Assembly (NCBI GenBank): GCA_002239005.1
Contig: MPNL01000004.1
Location: 1 to 64,000 of the forward strand
Direction: 5' to 3'
Origin: Truepera sp. bin119
Lineage (GTDB): Bacteria; Deinococcota; Deinococci; Deinococcales; Trueperaceae
Length of the DNA: 64,000 bases
A program made the position numbers and the translations under genes. Shown here in pieces: positions 58,257 to 64,000 of this stretch. The notes below the pieces were generated by a model. That model saw nothing but the letters and a program-made list of their open reading frames with translations. It ran no database searches and was not told where the DNA came from. Numbering within the stretch: position 1 is the stretch's first letter; each line of letters opens with the position of its first letter.

Positions 58257-58695
58257 ACGCGTAGTCTCCCGGTCCGGGGGCACGATTGCCAAAGTGCATC
58301 ATGGGCCGCCATGGGATGAAGTCGAACTCGGCTACCCCGACCCGCTTCACCTAGGCGGAGCATTGCGAATTGCGCGACAGGAACGGCCTCGGCGGCCCGC
58401 TGGAGACCTTCTTTCTTGGCGAGTCGATCGGACTGCGCGCGCTTGAGGAACGTTAGCGATCTGCATAGCGGGATAAGGGCGATAGAGATGCCTTTGGAAA
58501 GAGGGTTTATCCACCTCAAAGTGCTTAAACTCAAGAGGTGTCGCATATGGATCTACTCTCCCTGTCGGGACTCAGAACTCGAAATACACCTTAGACCCTT
58601 ACCCACAGCTGACGTCAATACTGATCCGACCTCACTACAGTTACGACCATGCTCCATAATCGCGGGCCCAGTCACCAGAGGACAAACGGATCCCT
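58257..58695. other. Gap between the GPP34 and STAS genes
   Basis: About 440 bases with no recognised gene. It should hold the promoter of the GPP34 gene on the minus strand. Confidence 0.4.
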
Positions 58696-59031
58696 CTAGC
58701 CGCTGAGCGAGGCGAGCGCCTCCGCCCGGGAGACATAGACCTGGATGATCTTGTCAAATCCAGCGATCTCAACGACCTCCCTGATCGGATCCGGAAGCGA
58801 GCAGAGCGCAAACTTCGCATCCCGCTTCCAGAGGTCCTTGGCGGTCAGCAGGATGACTCGCAGGCCTGCACTGCTGATATATGCGAGATCCTCAAGGTCC
58901 ATGATCACGGCGTGACTGCTTTCGCCGATCGCAGATTTCACCGCATCCTCGAACTCACGGGCATTAGCGCCATCGATGCGCCCCTCCACCTTGGTGATCA
59001 GCGTCCCGTTTTCCTGCTCAATCTTTACCAT
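58696..59031 (-). CDS. STAS-domain anti-sigma factor antagonist (RsbV-like)
   Basis: The 111-residue protein is one STAS domain. The phosphorylatable serine lies in MDLEDLAYISSAGLRVILLT (about residues 44-63), the usual DxxxxxISSAGLR motif. Such proteins bind an RsbW-like kinase when unphosphorylated and free its partner. The RsbW-like kinase and an RsbU-like phosphatase are coded 5 kb away, so this is the likely substrate of both. AGGAGG lies 10 bases before the ATG. Confidence 0.92.
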   Translation of the reverse strand: MVKIEQENGTLITKVEGRIDGANAREFEDAVKSAIGESSHAVIMDLEDLAYISSAGLRVILLTAKDLWKRDAKFALCSLPDPIREVVEIAGFDKIIQVYVSRAEALASLSG

Positions 59032-59428
59032 AAGACCCTGCCTCCTGACAGTTGCGACCCACTTGGGCCATCAGACTCCCACTTGCCCAAACAGTAACCC
59101 GAACTAGCGTGTTTCATGATACCCTATATTTACCTCACCCAATGCCACCCACAGCCAAGGTTCCGCAGAGACCATAAAGCCCCGGTACGGAAGTTCCATG
59201 AAGGCTTCAGTACCGAATACCGACTCGCTCCGCAATCCAGTATACCGGACCGCCCCGACGCAGAAACTGACAGGACCTACCGCACCCACGTAGAGACTTT
59301 TGTTCCCAGTCCTCATCGGTTCCAACCCGACCGCCCGAACGGGCCGATATCAACTGGCGTCATAAGCACGTTCCAATTCACGCCCCTAAGCTGTTCAGGA
59401 ATAGGGATCGAGAGGAGACTATCCATCA
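59032..59428. other. Intergenic region, nothing recognised
   Basis: About 400 bases upstream of the STAS gene and downstream of the GlnB pseudogene. No gene or RNA motif is seen. Confidence 0.4.
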
Positions 59429-59768
59429 TCATAGCAGGAGCCAGAGAACTGCCTCATCAGTCTCGCGGGTATGGGCACTCAACACGTCGCAGACGAAGAC
59501 CTTTCCGTCGCCAGGGCGATCTGGTGCCGGCCACCTCGAGGATGGTATCCAGCACCCTCTCGACCATGCTGTCCGCCACCACCACCTCGACCTGCACCAT
59601 ATGAAGGCGACCCTGTACGCTGCATCGCGATGGATCTCGGCATAAACCCAGCTGCCGGTCGAAGCTCTTGACTTCACTAGCGGTAAGGTCCGTGACGCCG
59701 ATGTCCCCTAACGCTTCGTGTACGGAGGCCAGTCTATGAGGTCTGATCACCGCCTTGACCAGCCTCAT
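59429..59768 (-). pseudogene. glnB: Frameshifted P-II nitrogen regulator
   Basis: Starting at the ATG at 59768 (minus strand) the frame reads MRLVKAVIRPHRLASVHEAL then GDIGVTDLTASEVKSFDRQLG, a clear P-II N-terminus. In another frame AEIHRDAAYRVAF follows, where the T-loop should be; then VEVVVADSMVERVLDTILEV is back in the first frame; and PGDGKVFVCDVLSAHTRETD EAVL completes it in the second frame. At least three indels are needed. The usual RGAEY T-loop with its uridylylation Tyr is damaged (RDAAY). No amtB or glnA gene is adjacent. Confidence 0.8.
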
Positions 59769-59904
59769 CAGCTTATAACTCTCCCCTACACTCGGAACAT
59801 AGATCGTAGCCCCGTTTCCGAGGGGTGGGTGCAACGCGGGGAGGTCTCGGGGGGTGGCGGTCCTGTCCCGCCCTAGCGAAGCCAAGTCATGGTATGGAAA
59901 GACC

Positions 59905-60882
59905 ATGACCGTCTCCCTAAACAACCTCCACCTAGCGGCAGCCCGCATTGAGAGCGCCGCCATCTGGACACCGCTGGTGCGCTTGCCCTTGGAGGGCGAG
60001 GTCTATGCCAAACCGGAGAGCCTGCAACGCACAGGCTCGTTCAAGTTCCGCGGCGCTTACAATTTCCTGGCCGCGCTCCCGCCCGAGGTACGCGCCCGGG
60101 GCGTGGTCGCCCACTCGAGCGGGAACCATGCCCAAGCGGTGGCGCGCGCGGCCCGGATCTTCGGTGTCCCCGCCACCTTAGTCATTCCGGAAGGAGCACC
60201 CGAGGTGAAGGTGCGCAAGACTACCGAGCAGGGGGGGGAGATCCTGCGCTGCAAGAACACCCGTCGAGACCGTGCCCGGGTAGCTGCGGAGGTGGTTGCA
60301 GCCACCGGGCGGACCCTGATCCCTCCCTTTGATCATCCCCTGATCGTCGCCGGGCAGGGCACCGCCGGCCTCGAGATCGCCGAAGACCTGCCCGGAGTCG
60401 CCAACGCCATAGTCTGTGTCGGAGGGGGTGGCCTCATAGCGGGCGTCGCCACCGCTCTTGCCCTGACCCGTCCGGGCGTCCGGGTGATCGGAGTGGAGCC
60501 GGAACTAGCCGCAGACGCAGCCGAATCGTTTGAGCGGGGCGAGTTGGTCGAGTGGCCGGCCGAGGCCGTGACCCGCACCCTGGCCGACGGGGTCCGAACC
60601 CAACGGGTCGGGGAGCTCAACTTCGAAATCATAAGGGGGTTTGTGGACCGGTTCGTGACGGTGAGTGAGGCCGCCATCCGCGAGGCAACAGCGTGGTACG
60701 CCCTCGAGGCTGGGCTGGCGGTCGAACCGACCGGGGCACTCACCTTAGCGGGCTACTGGGCCCTGCGATCAGCCGACGGAGGGTCCCCGGCGCTAAAGCC
60801 GGGGCCCACGGTCCTGCTTATTAGCGGAGGCAACATCGACCCGACCCTGCTGGCCGAAATCGTCCACCCTCCCCCGGAGTAG
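59905..60882 (+). CDS. PLP-dependent threonine/serine dehydratase
   Basis: The 325-residue enzyme is a fold-type II PLP protein of the threonine/serine dehydratase and serine racemase group. The PLP lysine is in RTGSFKFRGAYNFLA (about residue 48), the next-to-substrate loop is AHSSGNHAQAVA, and the phosphate-binding glycine loop is VCVGGGGLIAGVA. There is no C-terminal ACT regulatory domain, so this is the short, catabolic-type form; threo-3-hydroxyaspartate ammonia-lyases look similar. I chose the ATG at 59905, which has GGAAAG upstream, over one 17 codons earlier. Confidence 0.87.
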   Translation: MTVSLNNLHLAAARIESAAIWTPLVRLPLEGEVYAKPESLQRTGSFKFRGAYNFLAALPPEVRARGVVAHSSGNHAQAVARAARIFGVPATLVIPEGAPEVKVRKTTEQGGEILRCKNTRRDRARVAAEVVAATGRTLIPPFDHPLIVAGQGTAGLEIAEDLPGVANAIVCVGGGGLIAGVATALALTRPGVRVIGVEPELAADAAESFERGELVEWPAEAVTRTLADGVRTQRVGELNFEIIRGFVDRFVTVSEAAIREATAWYALEAGLAVEPTGALTLAGYWALRSADGGSPALKPGPTVLLISGGNIDPTLLAEIVHPPPE

Positions 60883-60891
60883 GATAGGCCC

Positions 60892-61080
60892 GTGTCGCCG
60901 CTAGTAGTCATGATACTCCTCCTCTATGGGCTACTGGTCACCTTCGGCCTGACCCTGTGGGCGGCTCTGACGCTGAACCGCCCCCCCGCACAAGAGTGCA
61001 GTGAGGCCGACGCTGAGCCGCCCGAAGCCCCCAGGAACAGGGGCCGCGTCGCTAGAGGAGACTCGCCCTCTAGAAGCTAG
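60892..61080 (+). CDS. Small membrane protein
   Basis: A 62-residue frame with a GTG start, one strong hydrophobic helix (LVVMILLLYGLLVTFGLTLW, residues 4-23) and a charged Pro/Glu/Arg-rich tail. It begins nine bases after the dehydratase stop and ends 34 bases before the histidine kinase gene. The function is unknown. It is short, but the helix and tight spacing make it a plausible gene. Confidence 0.5.
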   Translation: MSPLVVMILLLYGLLVTFGLTLWAALTLNRPPAQECSEADAEPPEAPRNRGRVARGDSPSRS

Positions 61081-61102
61081 ACCACCCGAGGATCGTCGGC
61101 AC

Positions 61103-61108
61103 TACAAT
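61103..61108 (+). promoter_or_regulatory. -10 box of the NarL-type two-component pair
   Basis: TACAAT lies six bases before the GTG at 61115 and no ribosome site is present, which fits a leaderless transcript. Confidence 0.45.
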
Positions 61109-61114
61109 GGCGTA

Positions 61115-62257
61115 GTGGACATAACCACCCGCCTGACCCGACTCGCCACACTCAACGCCATCGGCGAGGTTCTTAACCGCGAAGCCGACTTTTCGAGCGC
61201 CGTCAGGCCCACCCTCATCCGACTGATCGAACTCGTCGACCTCACCGCCGGCTGGGTATTCCAGACCAATGTATCGAAGGGGGACAGCCACCAAGGTAGC
61301 TTCTCTCTCGCCGCCTACAGCGGGTTGCCCCCCGCCCTCATGCGCGACGATCTCGAGCCGTTATGTAAGGGGGGGTGCGAGTGCCAGTCTATGCTTAAGG
61401 GGGGCGAACTCGAGCGCGGTGTCAACATGGTGACTTGCAGCCGCTTGGCGAGCGCCATAGGCGATAAGGGGGGGCTCGAAATCCACGCCAGCGTTCCCCT
61501 GCTGGGGCGGTCGGGACCGGTGGGCATCCTCAACCTGACCGCCCCCGGCGACACCCGTTTCGACGACGAGACCTTAAGCTTCCTAAACGTGGTCGGAAAG
61601 CAGGTCGGCATCGCCTTTGAGCGGAGCCGGCTCCAGGAAGAACGGACCGAGGAGGCCCGCTACGCTGCGGTCCTCGAGGAGCGGCAGCGCATCGCCCAGG
61701 AGATGCACGACCAGGTCGCGCAGCTCCTCTTCGCAGCCGACCTCTCGCTCGAGGTAGCGCGCAGCCGGGGCGACGACGAGACCCGTGAACGGTCGCTCTC
61801 TAATGCCAGCGAGAGCGTAAGGAGCGCCCTGCTAGAACTCCGCGCCCTGGTCGAGGTGCTACGACCGGCCGAGCTCTCGGGCGGCCTCCACCCGGCCCTA
61901 ACCCGACTCGCCGACCGGACGAGTGGTAGCGTCGGCGTCCACTTAGATGCCGAGGAACTCGACCTCTCCCCCAGCCACAGCGACGCCCTCTACCGGATCG
62001 CCCAAGAGGCCTTGCACAACGCCCTCCGGCACGCAAGAGCCCAAAACATCTGGCTGCGGCTGCGCCGGATGAGGGGTCGACTGGAACTCCGGGTTGAGGA
62101 CGATGGTCGCGGCCTGCCTGTCGGGCTCAAGAGCGTAGGCCTAGGTATCGACAGGATGCGGGCACACGCCGAAAATATAGGTGGGAGCTTCCAGATCAAG
62201 ACGCGCGACGCCGGAGGCGCCCTGGTCCTGATAGAGGTACCGTGGCCTTCCAGCTAA
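61115..62257 (+). CDS. GAF-domain histidine kinase, NarL-partner type
   Basis: The 380-residue cytoplasmic kinase has a GAF domain (about 20-180), a HisKA_3 dimer domain with the phospho-acceptor His in LEERQRIAQEMHDQVAQLLF (about residue 198) and a GHKL ATPase ending (IAQEALHNALRHARAQNIWL, VEDDGRGLPVG, GLGIDRMRAHAENIGG). The GAF domain carries a cysteine group, CKGGCECQSML and, 24 residues on, TCSRL, that could bind a metal or iron-sulphur cluster. I chose the GTG at 61115 because of the TACAAT box; the frame is open back to 61001 but there overlaps the small membrane protein gene. Confidence 0.87.
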   Translation: MDITTRLTRLATLNAIGEVLNREADFSSAVRPTLIRLIELVDLTAGWVFQTNVSKGDSHQGSFSLAAYSGLPPALMRDDLEPLCKGGCECQSMLKGGELERGVNMVTCSRLASAIGDKGGLEIHASVPLLGRSGPVGILNLTAPGDTRFDDETLSFLNVVGKQVGIAFERSRLQEERTEEARYAAVLEERQRIAQEMHDQVAQLLFAADLSLEVARSRGDDETRERSLSNASESVRSALLELRALVEVLRPAELSGGLHPALTRLADRTSGSVGVHLDAEELDLSPSHSDALYRIAQEALHNALRHARAQNIWLRLRRMRGRLELRVEDDGRGLPVGLKSVGLGIDRMRAHAENIGGSFQIKTRDAGGALVLIEVPWPSS

Positions 62258-62853
62258 TGATCGTCGACGACCACCCCGTCGTCCGCGAGGGCCTCAAGGC
62301 CTTCCTCGACCTTCAGGACGATCTTAAGGTGATCGCCGAGGCCGGCAGCTTGACCGAGATCCTCCCGAACATGCCTAGTGAACTCGACCTCGTCGTGCTC
62401 GACCTCAAGCTCTCAGATGGGAACGCGCTGGGCATCATCCCCGAACTGCTCGCACACCCCGCGCAGCCGCGGGTGCTTATCCTCACAAGCTTCCTAGACG
62501 AGCACTCGGTCCGCGAGGCCATGCGCCGCGGCGCCTCCGGCTACCTGTTAAAGCATGCGGGCCCCAGCGCCTTAGTCGACAAGATCAGGGCGGCCCTGCG
62601 GGGAGAGGTACCACTCGACCCCGGGGCGGTTCGACTCCTCGTCAGCCCCGAGAACGACCCGCTCGCAGAGCTGACCCCCCGCGAGCGCGAGGTGCTCGGG
62701 CTTATCGCCCAGGGGATGAGCAACAAACGCATCGCCCGTGCCCTGGGTATCGCAGAAAAGACGGTGAAGACCCACGCAGGCAATCTGTTTGCCAAGCTGG
62801 GCGTCGCCGACCGGGTGCAGGCGGCTCTCCTCGCCAAGGAGCGCGGTCTGTAA
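62242..62853 (+). CDS. NarL/FixJ-family response regulator
   Basis: The 203-residue regulator has a receiver domain (MIVDDHPVVREGLKAFLD; phospho-acceptor Asp in DLVVLDLKLSDGNA, about residue 53) and a LuxR-type helix-turn-helix (LTPREREVLGLIAQGMSNKR, then IAEKTVKTHAGNLFAKLGV). It should bind DNA when phosphorylated by the kinase coded just upstream, whose gene it overlaps by 16 bases. The start is a GTG. The target genes are unknown. Confidence 0.93.
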   Translation: MAFQLMIVDDHPVVREGLKAFLDLQDDLKVIAEAGSLTEILPNMPSELDLVVLDLKLSDGNALGIIPELLAHPAQPRVLILTSFLDEHSVREAMRRGASGYLLKHAGPSALVDKIRAALRGEVPLDPGAVRLLVSPENDPLAELTPREREVLGLIAQGMSNKRIARALGIAEKTVKTHAGNLFAKLGVADRVQAALLAKERGL

Positions 62854-62916
62854 GCCCTCCCCTGGGGGCCAGGTAGGTCGTGCACCCCACCACCCTCCCG
62901 CTGGGACTCACCGATC

Positions 62917-64000
62917 ATGACCAGGCGTAGGAAGCCCCTCCGAAAGAGATCTGTCCCGCCCCGGGGCGGGAACCCCTTAGCCCGACCCTTTGTCGGCGTC
63001 GACGGTTCGAGCCTCGCCTTCTTGCGTATCGGTTTCGGGCTGGTGATGCACTGGGAGGTGTGGCGCTACCTCAGCCACAACTGGATCCGTGAGTACTATA
63101 TCTGGCCAACGTTCAATTTCCCCTACCCCCTCTTCGAATGGGTCACCCCCCGGCCGGGACAGGGCATGTTCGTCCACTTCGCCCTGCTGGGGGTGCTGTC
63201 GCTACTTATCGCCCTCGGCCTCTGCTACCGGGTCAGCATGGCACTCTTCTTCGTCGCCATCACCTACGTCTTCTTGCTTGATGAAACCAACTACCTTAAC
63301 CACCTCCACCTGATCTGCATCCTGAGCTTCATCTTCGTGCCGGCCCACCGGCGCTTCTCCCTAGACCGCCTCATTACAGGTAGGGCGTGGCCCCGGACGG
63401 TGCCGCCCTGGTCGCTCCGGCTCATCGGCGGCCAGCTGGGAATCGCGCATTTCTTCGGCGGCGTGGCGAAGCCGAACATCGACTGGCTCTCAGGAAGGTC
63501 GTTGGCTGTAGGGGGGTTCGCCGAGCCCGCAAAGCTACCTCTCATCGGCCCGCTCTTCGGCGAGGGGTGGACATTTCATCGCCCATAGCGGCCTCCTGCT
63601 CGACCTCTTCATCGTTCCATTCCTGCTCCGGCGCCGGACCCGGGGGATCGCCTTCGCCCTCATCACGACCTTCCACCTGCTCAACGCCTACTGGTTCGAT
63701 ATCGGGATCTTCCCCTGGTTCATGATCCTCGCACCATCTTCGCCCCTCGCCGCCTGGCTCCCGTTGCACTTGGCGGTCCCGCTGCGGCACTACCTCACCC
63801 CCAGCATCGTGCACCGGAGTGAGGAGGGACACCGTTTCACCTGGCATATGAAGCCGAGGGGCAAAGAGGCCGAGGTTCGCTTCTTCGCCTTCGACCCGAA
63901 GACTCAGGAGAGCTGGAGCACCAACCAGCTCCTCTTCCTCACCAGCAGGCAGATCCAGAAAATGTCGAGCCGACCCTATATGATCCGGCAGCTCGCACGC
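62917..64000 (+). pseudogene. HTTM (gamma-carboxylase-like) membrane protein, frameshifted, cut by window end
   Basis: The first frame (to the TAG near 63588) has the HTTM start VDGSSLAFLRIGFGLVMHWE, the membrane segment DETNYLNHLHLICILSFIFV and GGQLGIAHFFGGVAKPNIDW. Near 63565-63575 a one-base shift is needed, after which FIAHSGLLLDLFIVPFLL, TFHLLNAYWFDIGIFPWFMI and the soluble part TWHMKPRGKEAEVRFFAFDP continue to the window edge. The family is related to vitamin-K-dependent gamma-carboxylase, with unknown bacterial function. Since everything else is intact, the shift could be a sequencing error. Confidence 0.8.

Noticed and set aside
59116-59604. A plus-strand gene opposite the GlnB remnant
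   Set aside because: It is the complement of the P-II pseudogene and has no motif of its own.

Overview
The window looks like bacterial chromosome of fairly high GC, probably from the Deinococcota (Trueperaceae-like). This is inference. It rests on an archaeal-type AspRS (the kind that often also charges tRNA-Asn), futalosine-pathway menaquinone genes (mqnA, mqnE), HslUV, methylmalonyl-CoA epimerase, and many genes whose start codon lies 5-11 bases after a TANNNT box, as in the leaderless genes common in Deinococcus. I see no rRNA, tRNA or CRISPR array. Broken genes and gene-poor gaps are frequent (aquaporin, nucleotidyltransferase, SDR, second Gfo/Idh dehydrogenase, Dps, subtilase, GlnB, two transposases), so the genome seems to be decaying or rich in insertion sequences. 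Four genes also carry homopolymer-rich, garbled duplicates of their own sequence that look like assembly errors.

Layout. 0-10 kb: transposase tail, pcm, a membrane protein with a spermidine-synthase-like domain, a cupin-mce-vanZ-proC run, tgt, a NUDIX gene, and aspS behind a transcription attenuator with its own leader peptide. 10-17 kb: murA, tdk, hslV-hslU, a coiled-coil LysM lipoprotein, a PH-domain protein. 17.1-18.5 kb: an IS1-like element with 25-bp inverted ends and an 8-bp target duplication. Its transposase gene carries nine copies of a 21-nt hairpin repeat. 19-31 kb: a myo-inositol locus (iolB; ABC importer; iolG, iolD, iolE, mmsA/iolA, iolC). 31-32 kb: a second, decayed transposase gene carrying the same 21-nt repeat, partly nested. 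32.3-34.9 kb: a Dps remnant and katG. 35.8-40.7 kb: an iron(III)-type ABC importer and an Ig-like secreted protein. 41-42.3 kb: a class III aminotransferase. 43.3-52.2 kb, minus strand: mqnA, mqnE, a NUDIX protein, lpdA, and the E2 and E1 of 2-oxoglutarate dehydrogenase. 52.5-59 kb: a translationally coupled signalling operon (response-regulator phosphatase, RsbW-like kinase, periplasmic binding protein, histidine kinase), facing a GPP34 protein and an RsbV-like STAS protein. 59-64 kb: GlnB pseudogene, a threonine/serine dehydratase, a NarL-type two-component pair, and a frameshifted HTTM protein cut by the window edge.

How the parts work together. The inositol locus can import inositol and take it to malonate semialdehyde-type products, except that no aldolase (iolJ) or inosose isomerase (iolI) gene is present. 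The 52-59 kb genes make a coherent chain: ligand, binding protein, kinase, response-regulator phosphatase, then STAS/anti-sigma switch. The two most notable signals are the 21-nt repeat, which has no stop codon in any of six frames and covarying stem bases, and the aspS attenuator, whose leader peptide has Asp-Asn-Ser-Asp codons exactly where a stalled ribosome would switch the RNA fold.
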